A stretch of 63,043 nt of DNA. Source: an uncultured Collinsella sp. (GTDB lineage Bacteria; Actinomycetota; Coriobacteriia; Coriobacteriales; Coriobacteriaceae). Each line of letters begins with the position of its first letter. Position 1 is the first letter of the stretch. The stretch spans positions 1 to 63,043 of the forward strand of contig URBQ01000011.1 of the NCBI GenBank assembly GCA_900546115.1, written 5' to 3'. A program made the translations under genes and the position numbers. The notes under the pieces are model-generated. The model did no database searches. It worked only from the letters and a program-made list of their open reading frames with translations, and was not told where the DNA came from. Shown here piece after piece: positions 39,278-47,954 of this stretch.

Positions 39278-40897
39278 ATGTTCTGTCCCAACTGTGGATT
39301 TGAGCTTGATGGCGATTTGCGATACTGCACCGAGTGTGGCTATGCACTCGAAGATGCAAAGGCGGTGCTGAACTCTGCCAGCAACGAAGTGGCAGAAGAG
39401 CCTTCCGTTATCAATGAGGCTGCGGAAGAGATTTTCGCTAGTGACGAAACGGAGAAGGAGCCTTCCGCCGGTGCCGAGGCGGGGGAGGAAAAGTCGCCCG
39501 TGGAGAGCGATCCCGTAGCGGACGAAGAAGACGACCGGCCCAAGGACGACGTGTCGTCCGATGCAACGCCTTCGATTCAAGCCGTGCGCGCCGACCGGCC
39601 AAAGCCGAGCAATCCGGTCGCCAAGCCCGTCGCGGCGCCAGCCCCTGCGCCTGCGGCGAATGTATCCGCACAGAAAAAGGACCCCAAGGCGCTCTATATC
39701 GTCGGTATCATCGTTGGCCTGGCAGCCATTGCCATCTTTAGCTACCTGCTGTTCTTTAGCAAGTCCAGCGACGACGTTGCCCATTACGGCCAGGACAAGG
39801 CCATCGTGGTGGCCCAAGAATCCAAGATTACCCCGACCGACGCAAAGGGCGAGAAGATCAAGAAGTACTCGGTGACCCTGAACGGCGACAACGGCTACAG
39901 CACCAATGCTGAGGTTAAGGGTGACGAGGGCTTCACGGTAAGCCAGTTTCCCGATATCAAACCGGGAAAATATACCCTCACCGTTAGGGACTCCAAGTCA
40001 AAAGTCGAGTGGGGCATTCCCGTCAAAGTCGTCGATAACTCTAAATCCACTGATGCCGTAAAAGAGGTTTCCCTCGAGGTGCCTAAGGCCAACGAGGCCG
40101 ATACAAAGACAGGCGAAGGCGACAAGAAGGATGGAGGCGCCGCTGCGGACAATACCGCTGCGTATGCCGCTTACAAGCAAAAGTGCCAGGAATATCTCGC
40201 GTGCTATGGAGAGCCACGAATTGTTGAGGCGACTGATTCTGTCTATGCGATGCGGGGGCTTTGTCTTGCCGACCTCGTTGATTTTGATCAGGATGGCCAG
40301 CCTGAGCTCTTGACCGTTGTGAACGGTATGAGCGATGACGAATTAAAGAGCGCTTGGAATGGAGATATAGAGGGACTTCAGAAGTCCTACACCGTAGAGG
40401 TTTGGTCGGCAGCTGATGGTGGCGTCAAGAGGCTTTACAGTCAAAATTGGCTTGATAACAGCAACGGAGGAACGATGTTTCTTCCGCTGATTAAAGCGGA
40501 TGACGGCAGCATCCTCGTAAGCCAAAGAACATATGAGATAAGCAATGCGATTACGGCATTGCTTGCTGGCAGGCAGGCTTTGGCTGGGGACAATACTTCG
40601 GTATACGGCAAGAAAGGCGATGTTTTTTCGCTTGTAAGCAACTACGAGTCCTGGGGAGTTGCGCCGAGCGAGGGCAATGGCTACGAAGGCTATTATGCGT
40701 CGGAGGGCAAGGAAATTTCCGGGACGGACTATAATGCTCTATATCAGCAATTTGGCTATGGGCACAATTACCGGACATACTACTTCCTTGATTTCTCAAC
40801 CTCAGATTACGGCTCTATTTCGGGGGAATCCCACGTCGATCCCAAACAAGTTGCGGAAGTCACCAAAGATACGCTCAAAAAGGTGGGAATCGAATAA
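39278..40897 (+). CDS. Zinc-ribbon membrane protein, Asp/Asn-rich repeat outer domain
   Basis: A 539-residue protein with the same plan: an N-terminal zinc ribbon (Cys3, 6, 17, 20; FCPNCGFELDGDLRYCTECG), a long acidic/Pro-Ala linker (21-135), one membrane helix at ~139-160 (LYIVGIIVGLAAIAIFSYLL) and a large outer part. That part starts with an Ig-like stretch (SVTLNGDNGYSTNAEVKG) and continues with a domain holding DFDQDGQPELLTVVN, a calcium-site-like motif also seen as DLNGDGIDELLVG in the gene at 44689. It is co-transcribed with the gene at 38059. The function is unknown. Confidence 0.7.
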   Translation: MFCPNCGFELDGDLRYCTECGYALEDAKAVLNSASNEVAEEPSVINEAAEEIFASDETEKEPSAGAEAGEEKSPVESDPVADEEDDRPKDDVSSDATPSIQAVRADRPKPSNPVAKPVAAPAPAPAANVSAQKKDPKALYIVGIIVGLAAIAIFSYLLFFSKSSDDVAHYGQDKAIVVAQESKITPTDAKGEKIKKYSVTLNGDNGYSTNAEVKGDEGFTVSQFPDIKPGKYTLTVRDSKSKVEWGIPVKVVDNSKSTDAVKEVSLEVPKANEADTKTGEGDKKDGGAAADNTAAYAAYKQKCQEYLACYGEPRIVEATDSVYAMRGLCLADLVDFDQDGQPELLTVVNGMSDDELKSAWNGDIEGLQKSYTVEVWSAADGGVKRLYSQNWLDNSNGGTMFLPLIKADDGSILVSQRTYEISNAITALLAGRQALAGDNTSVYGKKGDVFSLVSNYESWGVAPSEGNGYEGYYASEGKEISGTDYNALYQQFGYGHNYRTYYFLDFSTSDYGSISGESHVDPKQVAEVTKDTLKKVGIE

Positions 40898-40903
40898 AAA
40901 CTG

Positions 40904-40940
40904 AAAGGGGCTTGGAAAACTGTTTCCAAGCCCCTTTCTT
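40904..40940. terminator. Bidirectional terminator
   Basis: AAAGGGGCTTGGAAAC and TTTCCAAGCCCCTTT form a near-perfect stem between the two convergent genes ending at 40897 and 40939. Confidence 0.88.
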
Positions 40941-42321
40941 ATAGTAGTTGCTCGAGTCCAACAAGCCTCGCGCTGCTTGCTTGAGCCGCTCTATTTTGAC
41001 ACGCTTTGGTAAATCCACTCTTGCTAAACAAGTAGCACTGTTTGATCGGCTGGCCCAGCAGCGCGCTGCGTCGCTCGAGTGTTTCAAGAACGTCGGTATC
41101 TACGGGCTCGTTTCTCCATTTGCACTCGCCAACGATGAGCTCCCCATCGGCGTCCTCAAGCACAACGTCAATCTCTTCTTGCCGGCGCGTGTTCGGGTTC
41201 GTGTCCCACCAAGAGCCGATTGCCTTGGGCAGCACATCCAGCTCGCTCTCAACAACCTGCCGCATCAACCACTGGCGGCACACTTCTTCAAATGCAGGAC
41301 CCACAAAGGTGGACAAATCATGCTTGGCGATACGCGCGGCCACAGCGGCTCCGAGCCCCTCCTCAATTGTTCCTGCGTACAGTGGAACAAAACGATACCA
41401 AAACCTAAACAGGTTATCGCAGATCCGATAGACTACCTGGCGTTTTGTTGCCTTTACAACAGGCGTGACGCGCTCAACGATTCGCAGCTCGATCAATGCG
41501 TCGAGCAGTCGCGCGACCTGTGGCGTTGCGAGGTGGGTAACATCGGCAATCTCTTTGGAGCGTACATAGCCGTTGGCAATGGCGGTTATGACGGCATTGT
41601 AGATAGCCGGGCTGCGGACCTCTTGCAGCAGATAGTTCTGGGGTTCGGCATACAAAAACGCATCTTGACGCAACAGCGCATGCTCAAGGTTCCATTGAGT
41701 GGAACGCGTGCCATCGAGCTGTGATAGATAGAGCGGCATCCCGCCAACAACGGAATACAGCTCGATGACCCTTTCGATGGGTGCATCGGGAAGCATGAGC
41801 GCCGCGTCGAAGATGGTGAAGGGGTCAATGCGCAGCTGCATGGTGCGGCGTCCATAAAGAGGGCTTTGGTGTCCTAGTACCTGGTGTTCCATAAAGCTCA
41901 TGGACGACCCGCAGAGTACGAGGAACAGCTTGCTCGTGTCTTTATGTCGATCGATAAGCGTTTGCAGGCACGAAGAGATGCCCGGATCGCTCTCGGCGAG
42001 GTAGGGATACTCGTCAATAATCAGAACGATTCGCTCTGTCTTGGCGTGTTCGAAGACGGATTCGAGTGCAACCTGGATAGAGGGGAACGCTGCTCCTGCG
42101 GCGCTATCGCCAAGTATCTCGCGGCTGAGCAGCGCGAGATTTTCGCTTGCAACGGTTTGCTGCCCAGTAAAGAAGATCACATGGGGTTTGCCCTGTGTAA
42201 AGGCGTGAAGCAGGCTGGTTTTACCTACGCGACGCCTTCCATAGACTACAGCAAACTGAAAGGAACCCTTTTGATAGGCGGTTTCCAGGGATTCAAGCTC
42301 TTCCCGACGTCCAACAAACAT
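40939..42321 (-). CDS. ATP-binding protein with C-terminal DUF234 nuclease-like domain
   Basis: A 460-residue protein of the archaeal/bacterial ATPase_2-DUF234 family. The N-terminus MFVGRREELESLE leads to Walker A YGRRRVGKTSLL, Walker B IVLIIDEYPYL and a sensor CGSSMSFME. A winged-helix section follows (KEIADVTHLATPQVARLLDA). The C-terminal DUF234 part has a PD-(D/E)XK-like pattern: EIDVVLEDADGELIVGECKW. The family is often mobile and of uncertain role; defence or toxin-like functions have been proposed. It runs against its neighbours and has its own AT-rich operator-like region. Confidence 0.85.
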   Translation of the reverse strand: MFVGRREELESLETAYQKGSFQFAVVYGRRRVGKTSLLHAFTQGKPHVIFFTGQQTVASENLALLSREILGDSAAGAAFPSIQVALESVFEHAKTERIVLIIDEYPYLAESDPGISSCLQTLIDRHKDTSKLFLVLCGSSMSFMEHQVLGHQSPLYGRRTMQLRIDPFTIFDAALMLPDAPIERVIELYSVVGGMPLYLSQLDGTRSTQWNLEHALLRQDAFLYAEPQNYLLQEVRSPAIYNAVITAIANGYVRSKEIADVTHLATPQVARLLDALIELRIVERVTPVVKATKRQVVYRICDNLFRFWYRFVPLYAGTIEEGLGAAVAARIAKHDLSTFVGPAFEEVCRQWLMRQVVESELDVLPKAIGSWWDTNPNTRRQEEIDVVLEDADGELIVGECKWRNEPVDTDVLETLERRSALLGQPIKQCYLFSKSGFTKACQNRAAQASSARLVGLEQLL

Positions 42322-42331
42322 GATGTGCCTC

Positions 42332-42379
42332 GCTCATATACGTATTACTAACATATATATTACTAACACGTATATGAGC
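42332..42379 (-). promoter_or_regulatory. Operator/promoter-like dyad upstream of the DUF234 ATPase
   Basis: GCTCATATACG (42332-42342) and CGTATATGAGC (42369-42379) are perfect 11-bp inverted repeats. Between them TATTACTAACA occurs twice as direct repeats, 15 bases apart. The block ends 10 bases before the gene's start codon and is far more AT-rich than its surroundings, as expected for an autoregulated promoter. Confidence 0.6.
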
Positions 42380-42423
42380 AACTTTCCACCCGTCAATCGG
42401 ATGGAACAGAAATGACAGCGTTT

Positions 42424-43782
42424 CTACTTAACGTGGCGCTTGAGTCTGGCATAGTCCTGAACTTGCTTTTTGCGCTTGGCGTTGAGGAGGTTGTTGAGGT
42501 CGAGCTTCTCGGCGGTGCAGCGTTTGAGTAGCTTGGAGCTGTCAAAGCCGTTTGACTCAATGTCTTCATCCAGATCGTGCTTGAGCTTGGTCCATTTATT
42601 GAGCTGCGAGCGCACGTAGGCCGCGGGACGTTCTATCTCGTTGGCGATGTCGCGTACGCTGGTGCCCGCTCCAAACAACTCGCGTATCTTTGCCGTCTCC
42701 TTGCGCGTGCGCTCATTTTTGGCATCGGTCTTGCATCGATCGCTGCAGTAGTGCCGTTTGACGCCACGATGCCCGGCAAGTGAATAGGCGCGTCCGCACT
42801 GCTCGCAATAGCCAATTTTGACGGTGCTCAGCTTGCGTGAAAAATCAAACCAGAGCCACGAGAGATAGCTGTCAAAGGAGAGGAACCCTGTGGACTCGTT
42901 ACCCTGGAACACATCCACGTGCGCGCCCGAGAGATGCGAGATCACGAGCGCCTGCACCAAAGCGGTGAGTGCATCGCGGTCATCGTTTTCAAGTTCTTCG
43001 CGGCGCTCCTGGATATCTGCTTGAGGGTCGATTACATAGAAGCTCTCCTCGCTATTGCTGACCTTGAGCCGCGCTGAAATCTCCGAGCTGGAGTCTTCGT
43101 CCATGTAGAACATCGCCTGCAAAACACTGAAGTCATTGGCGGTGAGCTCGTGTTCAAAAGAGAGCACGTTGAGTGCAACGAGGGATTCTTCCTCGTCGAT
43201 CATAAACATAAAGGCGTAGAAATATCCCGCATCGGATTCGATTTTGCGCACGATGGGCAGGCTTTTGAATGAGTCGGTATAATCACCGCCCGCCCTCAGG
43301 ATAGTGGTGTAGATCTTGAAGGATGACCCGTTTGCCGCGCAGGTCACCACTGATTTCTCGATTCTTTCCAATGCGGAGACCTTTGCGATGGTGCAGCTCC
43401 CGTTGAGGTATTCCTGGATGCGCATGGCAATAAGTGCTGCCATCGCGGCATTGGCCCAATCGCGTACGGATTCTATTGCGTGCTTGCCAAAAAGCGGCCC
43501 GGTCTGTTCGGCGTAATCAAGTACGTTAAAGAGGCTTGCGCGGAAGGGCTGCTCTTTAACGGCGGTGGGTTCGATGCATGATGCCAGCCTGATCAGATCG
43601 GCATGGCGCTCGCTGTGTGCGGGCCCTTCGTTGCTCTTGTTGCCGGCCAGCTCGGTGGGCATGTAGAGTTCAAAGACAAGCTGGGCCTCGCCAACGGGCC
43701 TATTGGGTTCGTTCTCTATGAGGTTGACTGTCTTAAACGGAATCGAACCTTCAACGGTGCGTGTTTGGGAGAACTCAAACAT
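42424..43782 (-). CDS. Hypothetical protein with C-terminal zinc finger and helix-turn-helix
   Basis: A 452-residue protein I do not recognise as a whole. Residues 1-310 are acidic and mixed alpha/beta without a clear motif. Near residue 325 a four-Cys finger appears (YCEQCGRAYSLAGHRG, then YCSDRC), similar to CGNR-type zinc fingers, followed by a basic stretch and a predicted helix-turn-helix (LFGAGTSVRDIANEIERPAA). The end is Lys/Arg-rich. This suggests a nucleic-acid-binding protein with a sensory N-terminal domain. The start ATG lies behind AGGGG. Confidence 0.65.
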   Translation of the reverse strand: MFEFSQTRTVEGSIPFKTVNLIENEPNRPVGEAQLVFELYMPTELAGNKSNEGPAHSERHADLIRLASCIEPTAVKEQPFRASLFNVLDYAEQTGPLFGKHAIESVRDWANAAMAALIAMRIQEYLNGSCTIAKVSALERIEKSVVTCAANGSSFKIYTTILRAGGDYTDSFKSLPIVRKIESDAGYFYAFMFMIDEEESLVALNVLSFEHELTANDFSVLQAMFYMDEDSSSEISARLKVSNSEESFYVIDPQADIQERREELENDDRDALTALVQALVISHLSGAHVDVFQGNESTGFLSFDSYLSWLWFDFSRKLSTVKIGYCEQCGRAYSLAGHRGVKRHYCSDRCKTDAKNERTRKETAKIRELFGAGTSVRDIANEIERPAAYVRSQLNKWTKLKHDLDEDIESNGFDSSKLLKRCTAEKLDLNNLLNAKRKKQVQDYARLKRHVK

Positions 43783-43921
43783 TGTTACCCCTGTCTCTAG
43801 CTGCAGGTTTAATAGCGTAGCACGTTTAGGAAAATTACCCGGTCAAAATCTCTATATCGGATAAACGACAAATCGTATCTTGTGATCGTCAAGAAAAGGG
43901 GTAACGAGAAAGGACCCGATT

Positions 43922-44539
43922 ATGCATTGCAAACAGTGTGGAGCAGAGATTAACGACGGCGCCAAGTTCTGCGGCGTGTGCGGAACGCCTACGGTCGCGG
44001 CTGCGGCCAGCGCGGTGGGGGATGCGATTTACGTCGAGGCCCAGCCGATTGAGAGCCAGTCTGTCGAGGCTCAGTTTCAAGCGGCGGAGGATGCAGAGGC
44101 CGCTGCTTGCCTGCAGGATTCGCTTCACGAGTCCATCGGGTCGCTTGGGCGAGCAGCGGTGATTTCATTGCTCTATGTGCTCTTTTTCAATTACGTGCTG
44201 GGAGGTGGCTCGCTGGGACTTAACAATATGATTCCGCTGGCGCTGCTTCTGATTGGTCCCTGGAAGGTGATTATCTCGCTGTACCGCAGCGGTGTAAGGC
44301 TTCCCTTTGTCTATGGTAGCGGCATTATCGGTATCACGATTATGCTAATCGAGCTTGTGGTTCTCGCGGGCCTTCCTGTCGTGGTTCTGATGCTTTTTTA
44401 CTGGTTGGGCAGTGTGATTCACGGGGCGGTTCCTGTTATTCCCGAATCGGTTCCGATGACGATCGTGGCGCTCTGGCCTATTGCCTCGGTTGCCAACATC
44501 ATCTTCAAGGCAATCAAGCTGCACATGACTCGCGCCTAG
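43922..44539 (+). CDS. Zinc-ribbon membrane protein, four helices
   Basis: A 205-residue protein. A zinc ribbon (Cys3, 6, 17, 20; HCKQCGAEINDGAKFCGVCG) is followed by an acidic Ala/Glu linker and four hydrophobic segments (AAVISLLYVLFFNYVLGG, MIPLALLLIGPWKVIISLY, IIGITIMLIELVVLAGLPVV, IVALWPIASVANIIFKAI). Unlike its neighbours it has no large outer domain. ATG follows GAGAAAGGACCCGATT. The same zinc-ribbon start is shared by the genes at 38059, 39278 and 44689. Function unknown. Confidence 0.68.
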   Translation: MHCKQCGAEINDGAKFCGVCGTPTVAAAASAVGDAIYVEAQPIESQSVEAQFQAAEDAEAAACLQDSLHESIGSLGRAAVISLLYVLFFNYVLGGGSLGLNNMIPLALLLIGPWKVIISLYRSGVRLPFVYGSGIIGITIMLIELVVLAGLPVVVLMLFYWLGSVIHGAVPVIPESVPMTIVALWPIASVANIIFKAIKLHMTRA

Positions 44540-44688
44540 CAAGTAGCCCGTCGCATGCCTTCCGCGTGGGGTCAGGCGAATTTGAAAGGTGAAAGAAAAG
44601 GTTTACAGTCGAGCAAATTGCTCCTGGGCCTTTTCTGTTTGCAGGCTGTGGGCTATCGTTTCGATATGCTGGAGTTCTAGGGGGATTT

Positions 44689-46182
44689 ATGTACTGTGCA
44701 AGCTGCGGGGCAAAGATCAAAGACGGGGCGCGATTCTGTTCTGCATGCGGAAAACCGTTGGATGTGGATGATGCGCCGGCGAATGCTCAGCAGCCGCTTC
44801 CTTCAGGTACACCAAAGGCGTCTGCTGATAGAAAAGCGACAAGCGATCCTGCTGTATCTCGCGCAGAGGGCCCTTCTCCGGCGCCCTCTGATCATATGTC
44901 CTTTGCGGCCTTTATGATGCAGCGTCGGCAGATCGGCCGTTTTGCTGTGCCTACGTTTGTCACCATTCTTGCAGCAATCATCTTTACCGCTGGTGTCGCT
45001 TACGCCCTGGTCAAAGCTTACGAAGCCTTTGTGCTGCCTCAAGCGCAGCAGCAGGAGCAGCCGGCTGCAGTCGAGGAGAAGTCGTCTAAAAAGAAGGTCG
45101 CGGCAACAAACAAGAAAGCACGCAGGGCTTACGAGGGCGTGGTTGCGCGTTACGAGGACTTTGCGAGCTATTGCGAGCGGAAGGGGGCTGGTGCTGCCAG
45201 CTACGACGACTGGGCCCAGGGGCGCGGTGATGATTCTGGACTGGGGCAGATATTCGTTTATAACAACCAGACTGCCCCCGGCTTTTTAAGCTACTACTAT
45301 GCTTTCGATGATTTGAATGGCGACGGAATTGACGAGCTGCTTGTTGGGTTTGTCGATGCGCAGAACGATATTTCGGCGATTGTGGGTGCCTACTGCTTTG
45401 TTGATGGAGAGGCCGTTTCGGTTATGCCTTCGTCAGAGATGGTAGAAGGCTCCAGCAATTTGACGAATCAGTATGACGGTTTTATTGCTCAGGGTGAGAG
45501 CCAAGTCATTACTGTCTGTAAGGACGGCATCGTTAAATTTACCTGTAGTCAGGATTGTAACCAGGCAGATTTCTATATTTCGCTTACTGCAGAGGGTCCT
45601 GAGGTCGTAGACGCGGTGCAAATTCAAAATAAGGAATTCGATAGGCAGAATGGCGCCTACTTGGTGAGGACCGTTGAGGATGGTGGCAAACCGCAGGAGG
45701 CGATGGTCCAGGGGCGTGAGGAAGCGTGCAGAATTCTTGACGAGCTCGCCGGGAAGTATCCGGAGGCCGACATTGAAATGCCGTCCGCAAGCAGCGATAT
45801 GTGGAAGGCATTCAAAGGGGTGGAGCCTTCGGAGGGCTCTTTGAAGGACGGCTCTGGCACTGCGGACGATCGATCTGGCGCATCTCAAGCACCATCTGAA
45901 GCGGCATCCGATAGCAGCGACGATGGGGAGGCCGCTGCGCGCGGCGATGGCGTGATCGCCGACATGGATGCGTTCATTGCAAACGCCAAGCGCGAGTTGA
46001 TTGTGCCAGATGACGCCTCTATTACGTTCAAGGTCGCTGATAAGCCAAACTATTGGGAGGGGGCGGCAACGTACGTTTGGTACGTCGAGTTTTATAAAGA
46101 CGGAAAGGTCGTAGCGTCTGCGGAATGCGGCTCCGAAGGGTACCCATGTCGGTCGATTATGGCCTATCACGAGAGCTGGTAA
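44689..46182 (+). CDS. Zinc-ribbon membrane protein with Ca-site-like outer domain
   Basis: A 497-residue protein. The zinc ribbon (YCASCGAKIKDGARFCSACG) and a polar linker lead to the same membrane module as the protein at 38059 (FMMQRRQIGRFAVPTF, then a helix and a Pro/Gln-rich exit). The outer domain has FDDLNGDGIDELLVGFVD, a loop like those of calcium-binding repeats, and a Ser/Ala/Asp-rich spacer before a final ~75-residue beta-rich domain (SITFKVADKPNYWEGAATYV). ATG follows AGGGGGATTT. It probably forms a functional family with the three other zinc-ribbon membrane proteins here. Confidence 0.7.
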   Translation: MYCASCGAKIKDGARFCSACGKPLDVDDAPANAQQPLPSGTPKASADRKATSDPAVSRAEGPSPAPSDHMSFAAFMMQRRQIGRFAVPTFVTILAAIIFTAGVAYALVKAYEAFVLPQAQQQEQPAAVEEKSSKKKVAATNKKARRAYEGVVARYEDFASYCERKGAGAASYDDWAQGRGDDSGLGQIFVYNNQTAPGFLSYYYAFDDLNGDGIDELLVGFVDAQNDISAIVGAYCFVDGEAVSVMPSSEMVEGSSNLTNQYDGFIAQGESQVITVCKDGIVKFTCSQDCNQADFYISLTAEGPEVVDAVQIQNKEFDRQNGAYLVRTVEDGGKPQEAMVQGREEACRILDELAGKYPEADIEMPSASSDMWKAFKGVEPSEGSLKDGSGTADDRSGASQAPSEAASDSSDDGEAAARGDGVIADMDAFIANAKRELIVPDDASITFKVADKPNYWEGAATYVWYVEFYKDGKVVASAECGSEGYPCRSIMAYHESW

Positions 46183-46280
46183 CTTTAACCGAGCCGTTTT
46201 GGCATTACAGCGCGCGCAGCTCTTATGTCTTTCCCCTTGTTCCATCCGACGAGTTTAGTTGCGGCTAAAACGGACGTTAC

Positions 46281-46370
46281 GAAGAGCTGACCGAGAGGCC
46301 GAACGCGCTCGCCCGCTCAGCGGGTATGCCCCAAAAGGGCATCTGGGGTTCGAACCCTCCCGGTTCTTCG
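46281..46370 (+). tRNA. Degenerate tRNA-Ser (GCT)-like gene, probably a pseudo-tRNA
   Basis: A type II tRNA outline: acceptor GAAGAGC/GTTCTTC, anticodon stem CTCGC/GCGGG with the loop CCGCTCA (GCT at the anticodon place), variable arm ATGCCC/GGGCAT, and a T loop in GGGGTTCGAACCC. Against function: position 33 is C instead of the universal T, position 37 is C, the D stem does not pair, the T stem is short, and the 3' end reads GTCA, not GCCA. Most likely a decayed tRNA-Ser(GCT) copy. Confidence 0.55.
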
Positions 46371-46434
46371 TCAGTTGACCAAAGGTGCGACATTATTGCC
46401 GCTCATCGGGGGTGGCTAAATGAGATGACTTGAG

Positions 46435-46448
46435 GGCTATAATTAGCC
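46435..46448 (+). promoter_or_regulatory. -10 box within a palindrome, upstream of the SPFH operon
   Basis: GGCTATAATTAGCC contains TATAAT (46438-46443) in a dyad of GGCTA/TAGCC, about 120 bases before the SPFH start. No clear -35 box is visible. An overlapping operator would suit an inducible operon. Apart from this and the tRNA-like element, the 383-bp gap before the operon shows nothing. Confidence 0.4.
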
Positions 46449-46565
46449 AAGCTAAGTTGGGGACAGATTGAGGCGCACAGGCTTTCGATGCGCCTGTCGA
46501 CTCGGCAGTTCACAATTTATTAGACACGCGGAACGCGTGGTTTGGGATTAACGAAAGGAATCAGC

Positions 46566-47942
46566 ATGTCACTGTTCCATAGCGATAACGAAAAGGAAGA
46601 AAAGCACAGCGGAATTCTCGGTGCCTTTTCTGTCGACAATATCAAATGGGAGCCTGGCAACGACGAAGATGCCTCGCTTGTCTCATTCCGCTATCCCTAC
46701 GAGGATTTTCCCAACGGGTCCTATCTTCAGGTTGCGCAATCGCAGATTGCCGTTTTTACCAACAATATGGGGGCGGGCAGTTCTACTGACGCTACGGGTG
46801 CCGGCGATTCTCAGGTAAGCGTGTTTGTCGGTCCGTGCAAGATCAAGCTCGACACGGGAGACAGCCGATTCGCCCCGTTCCGCAATGCCGCCCATTCGCT
46901 TACCGGCGGTAGCTCGGCGTTTCATTCCGTTGTGTACTTTATCAATACTAACTACATGAACGAGCTGCGCTGGGGCACGACCGAGCCCATCATCGTCCAA
47001 GACCCTGAGGAAGACGTCAACGTTCATGTTCGCGCCTTCGGTTTGTTTGGCGCGCATATCGAGCAGAATGACTCGAGCCTGGTTCCCATTCAGGTGAGGA
47101 AGTTCCTCGTTAAGGTCGTGGGCACGCGAGATCGCTATACGCGAGAAGAACTTACTTCCTTTATGCGGGCAAAAATCCTTGAGTATGTTCCTGACCTGCT
47201 TGCCAAGGCGATTGTTGACCAGGAGGTTTCCGTTCTTAAAATTGCGACGCATCTGAGCGACTTCTCGTCTCAGATGCAGGGCAAGCTCGTTAACTATTTC
47301 GATGAGTTTGGTCTCACGCTCGATAACTTCTCGTTCAACAGCATCAAGCCCTTCGAAGAGGATCTTGCTGCCATCAACGAGATGAAGATCCAGCGTAAGC
47401 GGAGCATTCTCGAGGCGCAGGGTAACGCTGCCCAGATGGACATCGAGTCCGAGGCACTTGCCAGGAAGCGTGCGCGCGAAGGCTACAACTATCAGCAGGA
47501 GCGCGGCATGGACGTAATGGAGAGTGCTGCGGGCAATGAGGGGAGTGCCGCATCGGGCCTCATGGGAGCCGGCATGGGACTCGGCATGGGCGTTGGCATG
47601 GGCGGTGCATTTGGAGCTGGCTTCTCCAACTTGGCCAACCAGACCATGGGCGCTGTTGCTCCCATGGTTGGAACGGCTTCCGCGTCCGCAGGTATGCAAA
47701 ACGGTCCCGTGTGTCCCAGTTGCGGAAACGTTAATCCGATGGGTGCTAAGTTCTGCCTGGAATGCGGACAAAAGCTCGAGCAGGGTGTTGCGTGTTTGGC
47801 GTGTGGGCATCTTAACCCGGTCGGTGCCAAGTTCTGCCTGGAATGCGGGAACCGGTTGATCTCGCCAAGGTGCCCGAGCTGCGGAGCTGAGTTGCCCGAA
47901 GGGACCAAATTCTGCCCCGATTGTGGAACTAAGATCCAATAA
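46566..47942 (+). CDS. SPFH (band-7) domain protein with three C-terminal zinc ribbons (YdjI-like)
   Basis: A 458-residue protein. Residues ~20-280 form an SPFH domain without an N-terminal membrane anchor (GILGAFSVDNIKWEP; later ILEYVPDLLAKAIVDQEVSV). A charged helix (RKRSILEAQGNAAQMDIESE), a Met/Gly-rich hydrophobic linker (~325-375) and three tandem zinc ribbons of the CxxCG…FCxxCG type at ~383-458 follow. This matches B. subtilis YdjI, which with YdjG and YdjH recruits a PspA-like protein to stressed membranes. Here no pspA gene is next to it. First gene of a likely five-gene operon; ATG follows AAAGGAATCAGC. Confidence 0.82.
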   Translation: MSLFHSDNEKEEKHSGILGAFSVDNIKWEPGNDEDASLVSFRYPYEDFPNGSYLQVAQSQIAVFTNNMGAGSSTDATGAGDSQVSVFVGPCKIKLDTGDSRFAPFRNAAHSLTGGSSAFHSVVYFINTNYMNELRWGTTEPIIVQDPEEDVNVHVRAFGLFGAHIEQNDSSLVPIQVRKFLVKVVGTRDRYTREELTSFMRAKILEYVPDLLAKAIVDQEVSVLKIATHLSDFSSQMQGKLVNYFDEFGLTLDNFSFNSIKPFEEDLAAINEMKIQRKRSILEAQGNAAQMDIESEALARKRAREGYNYQQERGMDVMESAAGNEGSAASGLMGAGMGLGMGVGMGGAFGAGFSNLANQTMGAVAPMVGTASASAGMQNGPVCPSCGNVNPMGAKFCLECGQKLEQGVACLACGHLNPVGAKFCLECGNRLISPRCPSCGAELPEGTKFCPDCGTKIQ

Positions 47943-47954
47943 GGAGAAACAAAG

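Noticed and set aside
46281..46370. Selenocysteine tRNA (TCA in the anticodon arm)
   Set aside because: A reading with TCA needs a 3-nt loop or a C at position 33 with a 3-4-bp stem; the 5-bp stem with GCT and the variable arm fit tRNA-Ser(GCT) better.
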